The notes under the pieces are model-generated. The model worked only from the letters and a program-made list of their open reading frames with translations, did not search any database and was not told the origin of the DNA. From assembly GCA_019192545.1 (NCBI GenBank), contig JAHCMI010000019.1:55558-119557 (forward strand): 64,000 bases of DNA, given 5' to 3'. The translations under genes and the position numbers were made by a program. Positions 33,777 to 43,524 of this stretch are shown piece by piece (within the stretch, counting starts at the first letter, position 1; every line of letters starts with the position of its first letter). This DNA comes from Rivularia sp. MS3. Its GTDB lineage: Bacteria > Cyanobacteriota > Cyanobacteriia > Cyanobacteriales > Nostocaceae.

Positions 33777-33995
33777 ATGTTTAGAAAGTCTAATTTTATT
33801 GTCATATTTCTGCTGTTTGTAATATTTGTGGGAGTTGGTGATAGCTTCTTACCAGAACCGATGAAATCTGCTAGCTTTAACACTCGCAAAACTATCAACG
33901 AGAATTTAATTGGCTTATTCCCGACTCGGGAATCAAAACTCAAACCTCATGAAAGAACTCGTAAAGCAATAGAAGAGGCTGAGAAAAGTAAGTAA
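33777..33995 (+). CDS. Small protein with N-terminal membrane helix or signal peptide (72 aa)
   Basis: The frame opens MFRKSNFIVIFLLFVIFVGV followed by GDSFLPEPMKSASFNTRK and ends KPHERTRKAIEEAEKSK. One N-terminal hydrophobic segment is followed by a basic, hydrophilic tail. I do not recognise it. The composition is coding-like, and the frame is alone in a 700-base gap, with A/T-rich sequence ahead of it. It may be a small exported or membrane-anchored protein. Confidence 0.5.
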   Translation: MFRKSNFIVIFLLFVIFVGVGDSFLPEPMKSASFNTRKTINENLIGLFPTRESKLKPHERTRKAIEEAEKSK

Positions 33996-34185
33996 TTGGA
34001 TATTGGGCATTGAGCATAGCTAAGAGTTAAAAGTAGGAATAAATTAGCATTAATTTCTTGTTACTTGCTACTCCTTACTCGCTACTTGCTACTTTAAATA
34101 CCCCCTTCGGGTTCGGTAGTTCGCTCAACGGAACGCCACTTCTCTCAACGCGGGGAACCCGCGCACGAGAGTGACTCGGGAACCT

Positions 34186-34250
34186 CCCGTTCACCGCAGG
34201 TGCGGCTCAGTTTGGCGGGAAGAACATCTCCCCGCCAACTTCTCCCCGCA
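34186..34250. repeat. GTGCGGCTCAGTTTGGCGGG hairpin repeat
   Basis: CCCGTTCACCGCAGGTGCGG, CTCAGTTTGGCGGGAAG and CTCCCCGCCAACTTCTCCCC form a stem-loop related to the element at 28579. A G/C-rich GGGGAACCCGCGCACGAG stretch precedes it. Confidence 0.55.
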
Positions 34251-34285
34251 CGCGACTACTCTCACCATGCCCAATTCCCAAAGAT

Positions 34286-35290
<1,005 letters not shown>

Positions 35291-35415
35291 TTATGAGATA
35301 AGCATCCCGATTAATTACAGAGTTTTTATATTACCGTAAAGCGGGTACCTATTTTATTTGTAATTCGTAATTCGTAAATAAAACGACTGAAACTATCTTT
35401 GATAGTTGATTTGAG

Positions 35416-35577
35416 CTTAAAGGATGTAAGGATGCGTCATAAATAAAACCGTAAACTTTTAGATCCCCCTAAATCCCTCTTTTCTAAGGGGGACTTTAAT
35501 CCCGCCTTTTTAAGGGGGGAAGGGCGGATAGTCCGAAACTTAGGCTAAAAACTATACTTTTCCGCCCATTCTCTTAG
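35416..35577. mobile_element. MITE-like element copy B
   Basis: The left end CTTAAAGGATGTAAGGATGC matches copy A; the right end TTTCCGCCCATTCTCTTAG is a diverged version of the complement. The core GATCCCCCTAAATCCCTCTT, TCTAAGGGGGACTTTAATCC and TTTTTAAGGGGGGAAGGGCG keeps the foldable G/C blocks. About 162 bp, upstream of ilvC on the promoter side. Confidence 0.65.
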
Positions 35578-35650
35578 CAAAAATTTTTAAGCGGCATATT
35601 GAAGAAGATATAGGCAATATTGAGCTACTTACATCTCAAAATTTAGAACT

Positions 35651-36295
35651 TTAAAGCGAAAAACGACCCATTACCCATCCAACAGCTAGTCCTACTGCGG
35701 CAATCCCAGTTAAACTTACCATCGCAGCATCAAAACTTTCTAAAGCATTTCTTAGTTGTCTTCCGGATTTATTGGCGGTTACAACTAAATTGCAATACCA
35801 AAGTATATGAAAAGCCCATCCACCGTACCCGATTAAAAATAACGCTAATGTAAAAAATAAGATGAAAGCTGGAAAGAGAATCCCACGAGTTTTACTAACA
35901 AAGATTAATATAAATATAAATAATAAGATATTAAAGCCTAAAAAACCCATAAACAGCGAGTTGAAAGCCGATACATTTAAATAACATAAAGCAACTGCTA
36001 AAATTAATCTAGAAACAATTAAAGAAGTTACTAGTAATGACGTACTTTTAAATACAATATAACTTGTAGCTGCTAAAGGAAAGATAGCAAAATAAATTGC
36101 TATTACTTGTTTTAAAGTATTCGCTGATAAAATAAATGGTTCAACTTGAGAAACCTGAATCATCCAACCGTTAAAAATAGAAATCATTAAAAAGGAAATT
36201 AGCCAACCCCAATTCATGACTAAACTATTTTCTGTAAATCTACGGTAAGATTCATTATTAGTAATTTTGTTGGATACTATTCTGAAAGGTAGCAT
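35651..36295 (-). CDS. Multi-pass membrane protein of unknown function (214 aa)
   Basis: Six hydrophobic segments are visible, for example LISFLMISIFNGWMIQV, VIAIYFAIFPLAATSYIVF, FLGFNILLFIFILIFV, GILFPAFILFFTLALFLIGY and LTGIAAVGLAVGWVMG. No family is recognised. The ATG at 36295 gives a 26-residue polar start; an internal ATG at 36217 (MNWGWLISF) would begin at the first helix. It follows MITE copy B and stands alone, with no sign of operon partners. Confidence 0.6.
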   Translation of the reverse strand: MLPFRIVSNKITNNESYRRFTENSLVMNWGWLISFLMISIFNGWMIQVSQVEPFILSANTLKQVIAIYFAIFPLAATSYIVFKSTSLLVTSLIVSRLILAVALCYLNVSAFNSLFMGFLGFNILLFIFILIFVSKTRGILFPAFILFFTLALFLIGYGGWAFHILWYCNLVVTANKSGRQLRNALESFDAAMVSLTGIAAVGLAVGWVMGRFSL

Positions 36296-36630
36296 AGGTA
36301 GATTGTGTGTGTGTTTTCAGTAATCAAATTTAGCAGCTAACTGAAGTTTATAAATGATATTTCAAGCACATATCGCTTCTATTAATTAGAAAAAACAATA
36401 ATTCCAAATTTATAGGACCAAATTAATCTAATTTTAATTTACTGTTTACTTTAAAATAATTGAAATAATTATTTTGATTAATACAATACATATTTATTTA
36501 TTCATAAATATTGCAGTTTTTCACGCATTTATTACAAGAAACAAGAATTATCTATTTATTTGCTAACAATTACTATATAACAAATTATATATTTGGCTTC
36601 TAATTATTTGATAAGTATTAAAAATTGATA
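36296..36630. other. A/T-rich gene-free region
   Basis: About 335 very A/T-rich bases between two minus-strand genes. No repeat family or structure was recognised beyond short A/T inverted repeats. It should hold the promoter of the membrane-protein gene. Confidence 0.35.
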
Positions 36631-37500
36631 TTATGCAGTTTCCCTATCAATTTTTTTGACTTCTTCAGGAGATAATTTAATATCAACAGATTTGACTGAA
36701 TCTTCAATACTACTGACTTTACTTGCGCCGGGAATTGGTAATATGCAAGGCGATTTTGAACGCAACCACGCTAAAACTATGCAGTATAAAGATACATTTT
36801 TTGCTTGAGCTAAATTTTTAATTACTTGAATATCTGTTAACTTATTATGGCGACGACGACCGCCAAAAGGACTCCAGGGTATAAAAGTTAAGCCCTCGTT
36901 TTCGCAATATTCCAATACCCCGTCCATTTCTGGTTGTCGCTGCCAAGGACTATATTGATTTTGCACTGAAACGATATCAACTACATCTCGGGCTTGCTCG
37001 ATCTGTTCTACCGAAAAATTAGAAACTCCGACCATTTTAATCATTCCTGCCTTCTGAGCTTCTTTAGCAGGTGTAAGAGATGCTTGAATGCTATAATCCG
37101 GGTCTGGTGCGTGAAATTGCCATATATCTATGGGTTTATTGCCACCGAAAGCTGCAAAACTGACTTGAATAGTTTGGCGTAGATGTTCGGGATTGCCATT
37201 GCGAATCCAGCTTTGATTGGGACGCATCAAACCGCCTTTTGTAGCTACTATGACATTACTCGTATCGCCATCGTAACTTTGCAAAGCTTGATGAATCAAT
37301 TTCTCGTTATGATGCTTGTCTGATTCATCTTTACAGTAAGAATCAGCAGTATCGATAAAAGTAATACCATTGTCTAATGCTCGATGAATAACATTTATCG
37401 ATTGCGATTCTGAAGGGCGCTCATAAACTGACATTGGCATTCCACCCAAGCCGATCGCACTTGTAGAAACGCCACTTTTCCCAAGTTCTATAGTTTCCAT
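36631..37500 (-). CDS. Aldo/keto reductase
   Basis: This 289-residue TIM-barrel NADPH oxidoreductase has the catalytic tetrad of the AKR family: Asp and Tyr in FIDTADSYCKD (near 49-59), Lys in VIVATKGGLM and His in IWQFHAPDPD. The cofactor-binding end has LPIPGASKVSSIEDSVKSVD. The N-terminus METIELGKSGVSTSAIGLGG is standard. The C-terminus is short (EEVKKIDRETA), which removes part of the last helix seen in longer family members. The substrate is unknown; such enzymes reduce aldehydes and ketones from lipid or sugar breakdown. Confidence 0.9.
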   Translation of the reverse strand: METIELGKSGVSTSAIGLGGMPMSVYERPSESQSINVIHRALDNGITFIDTADSYCKDESDKHHNEKLIHQALQSYDGDTSNVIVATKGGLMRPNQSWIRNGNPEHLRQTIQVSFAAFGGNKPIDIWQFHAPDPDYSIQASLTPAKEAQKAGMIKMVGVSNFSVEQIEQARDVVDIVSVQNQYSPWQRQPEMDGVLEYCENEGLTFIPWSPFGGRRRHNKLTDIQVIKNLAQAKNVSLYCIVLAWLRSKSPCILPIPGASKVSSIEDSVKSVDIKLSPEEVKKIDRETA

Positions 37501-37806
37501 ATTTATAGATAATCCCCAGTGCCATTATTTATCTAACAGTTCAACCAGGGATTTAGAAACCATCTAAGGGCTATACTTGGGCATTTTTATCGCAAGATAT
37601 TACCGTTTTCATCTTTGACTTTGGGAAGATGACAAAAAAGACACTTTATCCTGAAGGTTCTTGTCTTTATAGGGGGTAGGACTCTCAACCCTTGTTATGT
37701 TTCGGAATTGGAGACGGAAAACTTGTAGTTATTTAATATCTGTGAGGTTATATTAAACCAGCATATTGACAAATTGTCTAAAAATTAAATAAGTATTTAC
37801 ACTTTT
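37501..37806. other. Divergent intergenic region
   Basis: About 300 bases between the divergent reductase and DUF4349 genes. No repeat family or RNA structure recognised. Promoters for both should be here. Confidence 0.35.
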
Positions 37807-38733
37807 ATGATGCTGAAATTCGACACTCAGTTTTCTCCGAGATTATTAAAAAGTAAACCAAATTTGTTTTTAAGCCTTTTTCTAGGAAGCTTAATTTTTA
37901 CAAGTTGCGCTTCTGCTTCTTACGATAAAGAAGGTGCAATTCAAACTACAGAATCGTACAACGCAGTTCAAGAAGTTGGGGATATTTCTCAAGCTAACAA
38001 GGCATTACCGCAAAAAAAGCCGCAGCTAATTAAAAAAGCTCAAGTTACGGTTATTGTTAACTCTTTAGATAAAAGCGTTGATGCTGTAGAGCAAATTATA
38101 AATCAACAGAATGGTTACTTACTCAGTTTAGAAGAAACGCAGCTTAATAATTCTGACTCGCGCCCTAATGCTACGGTACAGATGCGAGTTCCGCAAAACC
38201 TTTTAGAAACAACCCTTAACAAATTATCAGAGTTAGGAACCGTACAAAGTCGGAGTATCAGCGCTGAAGATGTTGGCGAACAAATAGTCGATTTCCAGGC
38301 AAGATTAACCAATTTACGCAGAACCGAAACTAATTTGCAAAAAATTATGGATAAATCGGGTTCTGTTAAAGATATATTAGGCGTTGCCCAAGAACTTAGC
38401 AACGTGCGAGAGAAAATTGAACGGATTACCGCTCAATTAAAAAGCTTGCAAAATCAAGTTGCTTATTCCACTATTACTTTAAATTTAGAAGCAGCAGTTT
38501 CAAAAAAAGGCAATCAACCAGGATTACCTTCACAAATTCAAGATGCCTGGAATAATTCTACTAGCTCCTTCGCTGCCTTTACCGTTGGATTAATGAAGTT
38601 GGGTATTTGGCTGGTTGTTTACACTCCATATTTATTCGTTTTAATCGCTGCTGGCTATTTTCTAAACCGTAAATTACATTTTTCGCGACGCTGGCAACAA
38701 ACTCCCCAATCGAGAAATTCTGAGAATAATTAA
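37807..38733 (+). CDS. DUF4349 lipoprotein
   Basis: The 308-residue protein has a lipoprotein signal (FLSLFLGSLIFTSCASASYD), with the acylated Cys near 34. The DUF4349 domain follows: LIKKAQVTVIVNSLDKSVDA, NQQNGYLLSLEE, RPNATVQMRVPQNLLETTLN and LGTVQSRSISAEDVGEQIVD. A coiled-coil section (LRRTETNLQKIMDKSGSVKD ... VREKIERITAQLKSLQNQV) and a C-terminal membrane helix (LGIWLVVYTPYLFVLIAAGY) complete the family layout. The role is unknown; it may bridge lipid anchor and membrane. A palindromic terminator follows. Confidence 0.88.
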   Translation: MMLKFDTQFSPRLLKSKPNLFLSLFLGSLIFTSCASASYDKEGAIQTTESYNAVQEVGDISQANKALPQKKPQLIKKAQVTVIVNSLDKSVDAVEQIINQQNGYLLSLEETQLNNSDSRPNATVQMRVPQNLLETTLNKLSELGTVQSRSISAEDVGEQIVDFQARLTNLRRTETNLQKIMDKSGSVKDILGVAQELSNVREKIERITAQLKSLQNQVAYSTITLNLEAAVSKKGNQPGLPSQIQDAWNNSTSSFAAFTVGLMKLGIWLVVYTPYLFVLIAAGYFLNRKLHFSRRWQQTPQSRNSENN

Positions 38734-38809
38734 TCATTGCCGATAAAACATGTAATTTTATTGCAAAATCAAAGTACAAATCGATTTATGAAAATTATTT
38801 GACGAATAT

Positions 38810-38838
38810 AACCCGGTATCTCAAATATACCGGGTTTT
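38810..38838. terminator. AACCCGGTAT / ATACCGGGTT palindrome, likely terminator
   Basis: AACCCGGTATCTCAAATATACCGGGTTTT forms an 10-bp stem followed by T residues, 77 bases after the DUF4349 gene. It is a family member in which both arms carry the compensating change TAT/ATA, so the pairing has been kept while the sequence changed. Confidence 0.7.
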
Positions 38839-39140
38839 GAAGTATTTGTATTTTTGGGATTGCAATTTAGATATCTGTTTAAAAACAAAGTTTCCGGAGA
38901 TACTTTTTCAAGTTCTGAAAACTTCGGTAATTTATTTTCTCAAAGAAATAATGATTAAAAATTAATAAAATATAAAAAATATAAATTAATATTCTATGCT
39001 TATACCCAATATTTGATTGCCATTAACCCTCATCAAACTTTACGAAACAATAAAATAAGCATAATTTGTACTTTTTATCACGAAATAATGACCGTTAAGA
39101 ATGCCAAGATATTTGTTAGCACAAGCGTACCTAAACTCTT

Positions 39141-40709
39141 ATGCCAGAATTACACCAATCAATAGCCCAGCATTATCACGAACGTACTAAGTATGACCCA
39201 GAAACCATATCAGCCAAAAACAAAGGCTTAGACTGGGCTAAACAACCCGTACCCTTCAAAGAGTACAAAATCGGTTCTACTTTCGATTTAAAACCTTATA
39301 TTAAAGAAAAACCTACTTCATTTCCTAATAATTCAGAAGCCCAATGGTGGCAACGGCTGTCTCGACTGCTGTTTTGCAGCTACGGTTTAACTGCTAGGAT
39401 GCCCTCTATGGGAAGCACCGTGTACTTGCGTGCTGCTCCTTCGGCAGGAGGTTTATATCCGGCAGAAATGTATTTACTCAGCAGAGGTACACCACTTTTA
39501 CCTCCTGGCTTGTACAACTACCAATGTCGAACTCATTCCCTGATGCATTATTGGGAAAGTGATGTTTGGCAGAAATTGCAGTCGGCTTGTTTGGATAATT
39601 CTTCCTTAGAAAACACTCAACTAGCAATAGTTATCACTTCCGTGTTTTATCGTTCGGCTTGGCGTTATGAAGATAGGGCTTACCGGCGAATTTGTCTCGA
39701 TACCGGACATTTAATCGGAAATATCGAACTAGCTGGGGCACTCACCAACTATCGTCCCCATTTAATCGGTGGCTTTGTTGATGAAGATGTCAACGAACTG
39801 CTTTATATCGATCCCAAACAAGAGCAGGCGATCGCCGTTATTCCTCTGACGGATTTACAAGATAATCAAGATAATAATTCTATAGAGTCACCCTTAACTA
39901 AGCAGCAAAATATTCTTGGGGGTAATACAGCTTTACCTTCTACTACCGAAACCGATTATCCTAAAATTCCTGATGGAGAATTGCTGACTTATTTTCATTG
40001 CGCTACACAAATTCAGTCGAGTGCCAAAGAAAAGTTAAATATACCTCAAGTAAAACAAGATAAATCAATTGAGGATAAATACAACTTCAGTTTTTGCGAT
40101 AAAATTTCCACTGCCACTAAACCCATTTACTGGGGTAAAAAACTTGAAGAATTGGAAAATTCTATTCTCAAACGTCGTTCTACCCGTGCTTTTAGCGGTG
40201 AAGCTTTGCAATTCGATCAATTAAAAGCTTTACTCGATTTTACTTATCAACCCCAAAATTATAACCGGCAAAATAATCAAAGTTCTCCAGACTATTTCGA
40301 TTTAAATCTAATCGAAACCTTTATTGCTGTTTCTGGAGTCGAAGGATTGGAAAGGGGCTGTTATTATTACGCTCCTGCTTCACAAGAATTGCGTCAAATA
40401 CGGTTTAAAAATTTCCGGCGAGAACTGCACTTCCTTTGTTTGGGACAAGATTTGGGGAGAGATGCATCTGCTTTAGTTTTTCATACTGCCGATTTGAAAA
40501 ATGCAGTTGCTCGATACGGTGACAGGGTTTACCGCTATTTGCATATGGATGCCGGACATTTAGGGCAAAGACTCAATTTAGCTGCAATTCATTTAGGTTT
40601 GGGGGTTAGCGGTATTGGTGGCTTTTTTGATGACAAAGTAAATGAAGTCTTGGGTATTCCCAGCGACGAAGCAGTTTTGTACATAACAACCCTAGGAAAA
40701 CCGAGATAG
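39141..40709 (+). CDS. Twin-domain SagB/ThcOx-type flavin oxidoreductase
   Basis: This 522-residue protein has two nitroreductase-fold SagB-like halves. The first (residues ~60-240) has SYGLTARMPSMGSTVYLRAA and PSAGGLYPAEMYLLSR, with DTGHLIGNIELAGALTNYRP later. The second (~320-522) has ILKRRSTRAFSGEALQFDQL, IAVSGVEGLERGCYYYAP and MDAGHLGQRLNLAAIHLGLG. SagB proteins use FMN to oxidise azoline rings in thiazole/oxazole-modified peptides. Here no cyclodehydratase, precursor or transporter is adjacent, so a RiPP role is not shown. The twin form is known in cyanobacteria. The linker at 240-310 is Gln/Asn-rich. Confidence 0.88.
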   Translation: MPELHQSIAQHYHERTKYDPETISAKNKGLDWAKQPVPFKEYKIGSTFDLKPYIKEKPTSFPNNSEAQWWQRLSRLLFCSYGLTARMPSMGSTVYLRAAPSAGGLYPAEMYLLSRGTPLLPPGLYNYQCRTHSLMHYWESDVWQKLQSACLDNSSLENTQLAIVITSVFYRSAWRYEDRAYRRICLDTGHLIGNIELAGALTNYRPHLIGGFVDEDVNELLYIDPKQEQAIAVIPLTDLQDNQDNNSIESPLTKQQNILGGNTALPSTTETDYPKIPDGELLTYFHCATQIQSSAKEKLNIPQVKQDKSIEDKYNFSFCDKISTATKPIYWGKKLEELENSILKRRSTRAFSGEALQFDQLKALLDFTYQPQNYNRQNNQSSPDYFDLNLIETFIAVSGVEGLERGCYYYAPASQELRQIRFKNFRRELHFLCLGQDLGRDASALVFHTADLKNAVARYGDRVYRYLHMDAGHLGQRLNLAAIHLGLGVSGIGGFFDDKVNEVLGIPSDEAVLYITTLGKPR

Positions 40710-41544
40710 CGCGAGTCTAAAACCCCGAAATCAACTGCCGATTTGCAGATAAACTCAAACTTAAAATATGGTTAATAATTAGCAACAAATACAAAAGATT
40801 TTGATTAATCGTTAAGTAATATTAAGGTGAAAGTTTATCCAGAATCGGTATTGCTCATATCCAATTGGAATAAAACCAAGTAAATTCGGGGGTTTTACTG
40901 ATGACTTCCGTTAAAATATTTATATTAAGGATAATTCTCTAACAAAGACAGTTTATGCTCGCATGAAGCATGACAACGCACTATAGCTTTGCATAGCGTC
41001 AGATATCAAGCAAACGCGAAATGCATAATGTTTGATATTGAAATTTATCCGAGAATATATTTACACAAAACTACTTAAAATGCGTATTTACTCTCCAATA
41101 CTTATCGATTCTTTAAGAAAAGTTTTTCAAGATAACACAACATGACATTTATTAGCAGTAAATGCGTTGTTAAGGAGTCTTTTATAAGTAAAACTATTAC
41201 CGTATATTTACAGAGATTCTTTAAATTAGTTTTATTAATATCCTTAAAACAGACATTTTTGAGTTATAACCTTTAAAATGAATTGTCAACCTGTAATATT
41301 ACTTACCCAACTTCCGTTAATATCAGTTTTATAAGCGGCAATCAAAGCCTCCTTTGTAATAATTGCTAATCGAGGATTATTCCCGAATTGTTAGCAAATA
41401 TGCCGTAGGACTGTATGTGGTGTACGTGAAGTTCACAGAATATTACTTAAAACCATTTCCATTTTCCGGATTAAAAATCCCACAGTTTATTTCGTTTTCG
41501 TGTTAATCAAAAAAAATTACTTGCTTTGACATATAGAGGTATCA
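40710..41544. other. Long gene-free region (835 bases)
   Basis: No intact gene is seen. On the minus strand near 41290-41385 a short open stretch reads PRLAIITKEALIAAYKTDIN then GSWVSNITG before a stop; it looks like protein but has no start codon, so it may be the 3' end of a lost gene. A dyad GCATGAAGCATGACAACGC and GCTTTGCATAGCGTC region lies at 40960-41000. The rest is A/T-rich. Confidence 0.4.
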
Positions 41545-42306
41545 ATGACGATTAATAGTTTTACTGAAGCAAAAAGACCAAAAAGACCAATTAAGCAACA
41601 ATTGGAATATCAGCGACCGGAATATCAACGACCGAATTTGATAGTCCCTGATGTTCCTGCCGTCCCCGAAGTTCCAGACGACTACATGGAAACACCGGAG
41701 ATTGGTCTTGATGAAAGTATTTTCACTTGTCCAAATCGCGGTAGAGTGGCGATTTTCATCGATGGTGCGAACTTATTTTATGCAGCATTGCAGCTAGGAA
41801 TTGAAATTAACTATGCCAAACTACTTGGTTGCTTAGCGAAAGATTCAAAATTGTTGCGTGCTTTCTTCTATACGGGGGTAGATCCAACCAACGAAAAACA
41901 ACAAGGTTTCTTGCTGTGGATGCGTCGTAATGGCTATCGGGTGATTACCAAAGACTTGGTGCAATTTCCGGATGGTTCAAAAAAAGCCAATCTTGACGTA
42001 GAAATTGCTGTAGACATGATGAATTTAGCTCCTTACTACGACACTGCGGTGTTGGTAAGTGGCGATGGCGATTTAGCTTATGCAGTGAATGCAGTTTCCT
42101 ATCAAGGCTCTAGAGTCGAAGTAGTTAGCTTGCGTTCAATGACTAGCGAAAGCTTAATTGATGTCGCAGACTGCTTTGTTGATTTAGATGCAATCAAAAA
42201 ACATATTCAAAAAGAATCAGATTCAGAGTACAGCTATAGACCGTTATCAAATTTTGACATACACCCACCAATACACGCAGAACAACCACATTACCCAAAA
42301 TCCTAA
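41545..42306 (+). CDS. LabA-like NYN domain protein
   Basis: The 253-residue protein has a disordered, Pro/Gln/Arg-rich start (RPKRPIKQQLEYQRPEYQRP) with a small repeat, then an NYN (PIN-like nuclease) domain from about residue 65: VAIFIDGANLFYAALQLGI, FFYTGVDPTNEKQQGFLLWM, KKANLDVEIAVDMMNLAPYY and TAVLVSGDGDLAYAVNAVSY. The conserved Asp residues of the metal site are present. LabA in Synechococcus damps circadian gene expression downstream of KaiC; LabA-like proteins form a larger family, so the clock link here is only suggestive, although sasA lies in the same window. Confidence 0.82.
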   Translation: MTINSFTEAKRPKRPIKQQLEYQRPEYQRPNLIVPDVPAVPEVPDDYMETPEIGLDESIFTCPNRGRVAIFIDGANLFYAALQLGIEINYAKLLGCLAKDSKLLRAFFYTGVDPTNEKQQGFLLWMRRNGYRVITKDLVQFPDGSKKANLDVEIAVDMMNLAPYYDTAVLVSGDGDLAYAVNAVSYQGSRVEVVSLRSMTSESLIDVADCFVDLDAIKKHIQKESDSEYSYRPLSNFDIHPPIHAEQPHYPKS

Positions 42307-42762
42307 TTAATAATTCGTGATTCGTAGTTATGAACAAACAATTTTAGATTTTGGCTTTAGTCCTTTGGGAATCTGGTAAAGCCCTTACTTTACCTTTTGC
42401 AGCGTCTCCCAGCCATCGGAGAGGGTGTAACAAGGTAAAGTAAGCACTAAGGGTTATAGTATTGGGTTTTTAGATTATAAATTTAAATTTTTAGGGTGTT
42501 AAACCCACAATTGTGGTCGTAATTCCCCCACAAATAAAAAATCTCTAATCTTTAAGCCCCATCGAACCGCATGTAAATTAAAACAGCGAACAGTTAACAG
42601 CGAACAGTTAACAGCGAACAGTTCCTTCCGGCTTATGGTGGGGAACCTGGTACCGGGGAGATACAACTGGTAACTAACAATCCGCATCTTCTGGGTGAAC
42701 AACTGATAACTGTAAAAAAAATTAAATTGTTGAAGTCATAATTGCGAATCACGATTTATAAA
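42307..42762. other. Repeat-rich gap with a long hairpin
   Basis: GCCCTTACTTTACCTT at 42382 pairs with AAGGTAAAGTAAGC at 42433 around a loop with CAGCGTCTCCCAGCCATCGG. Further on are CAGCGAACAGTTAACAGCGA heptamers (42580-42620) and a CCGGCTTATGGTGGGGAACC / TGGTACCGGGGAG block. No gene was recognised. Confidence 0.5.
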
Positions 42763-43198
42763 TTAGGAGTAAATTACGAAGCCGATAAATCTACGCTGTA
42801 GAGGATTTTTCCGATCTTATTATGCGGTGCAATGCTCATAGCTTTAGTTTGAAACTTCCAAATTTGACCCATATTTATACGAACGATAAATTTGTTCTGG
42901 GTCATTATAGTTAAAACGTATGGGTGTATATTCCATAAGTGCCTGCTTAGCCCGCGCTGCCAGCAGAGAAACACTTTTAACTTTATAGCGATCGTCCTCT
43001 AAAATTTTCCCAGGATACTAATTATTAGCTGTTTCCTGGTCATTCCACTGTACTAATTGCGGAATTTCAGCATTAACGCTTCATATTTTCGTTGAGCAGA
43101 TTATAAACATAATTACCGTGAAACTCCTGCAAAGTTTCCGCAACTTTGGACTTTTCCGGAGTGAAAGTATTCTTCCAAATACTGCCGTGATCCAGCTT
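42763..43198 (-). pseudogene. Decayed gene of unknown family
   Basis: Read on the minus strand, one frame gives LDHGSIWKNTFTPEKSKVAE then TLQEFHGNYVYNLLNENMK. A frameshift leads to NAEIPQLVQWNDQETANN, a stop, YPGKILEDDRYKVKSVSLLA, ARAKQALMEYTPIRFNYNDP and EQIYRSYKYGSNLEVSN, then three more stops with SYEHCTA and DRKNPLQRRFIGFVIYS between them. So at least one indel and four stop codons disrupt a real-looking protein. The 5' end is cut by a CCTCACC-type repeat at 43199. I cannot name the family. It is not the product of a shadow frame, as no gene overlaps it. Confidence 0.6.
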
Positions 43199-43290
43199 CA
43201 CCCCTTTTCCTCTCCTTAGTAAGGAGAGGGGTGCCCAGAGGGCGGGGTGAGGTTAAAAATGTAGTAGACTCAACTGAAATTCGCTATATA
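43199..43290. repeat. CCTCTCCTTAGTAAGGAGAGG / CGGGGTGAGG repeat element
   Basis: A hairpin CCTCTCCTTAGTAAGGAGAG is followed by GGGTGCCCAGAGGGCGGGGT and, further out, ACTCAACTGAAATTCGCTAT. The same parts in reverse order occur at 57240-57325 and 53340-53435, which shows a unit of about 90 bases. It joins the broken end of the pseudogene. Confidence 0.65.
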
Positions 43291-43469
43291 CTACCAAGTC
43301 AAAATCGACGGCGAGAAAATTGTGAAGGGGTGGGTTTCATTACTTCTAATTATCAATGAGTGCAAAATTATTTTTTGCGTACTTTCTCCCTTATGAGATA
43401 ATTTTCCGCAATTTTACTCAAAATAATTTAGATAAAGATTGACATACTAAGAATTATCTTAATAACACA

Positions 43470-43514
43470 ATTGAAACCTCACCCCCTTCCCCTCTGATTA
43501 AGGAGAGGGGTGCA
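43470..43514. repeat. CCTCACCCCC...AAGGAGAGGGG repeat just before the kinase start
   Basis: AACCTCACCCCCTTCCCCTC, TGATTAAGGAGAGGGGTGC is a shorter copy of the same repeat. Its AAGGAGAGG lies 19-27 bases ahead of the kinase ATG at 43525, a bit far for a ribosome-binding site. Confidence 0.6.
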
Positions 43515-43524
43515 AATACATAAA

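Noticed and set aside
42774..42974. 66-codon minus-strand frame as a small gene
   Set aside because: It is one of several short frames within the longer pseudogene; the protein-like text lies in a neighbouring frame.
43199..43514. Possible CRISPR array from repeated AAGGAGAGG blocks
   Set aside because: The blocks are unevenly spaced, palindromic and part of a dispersed family; there are no regular spacers or cas genes.
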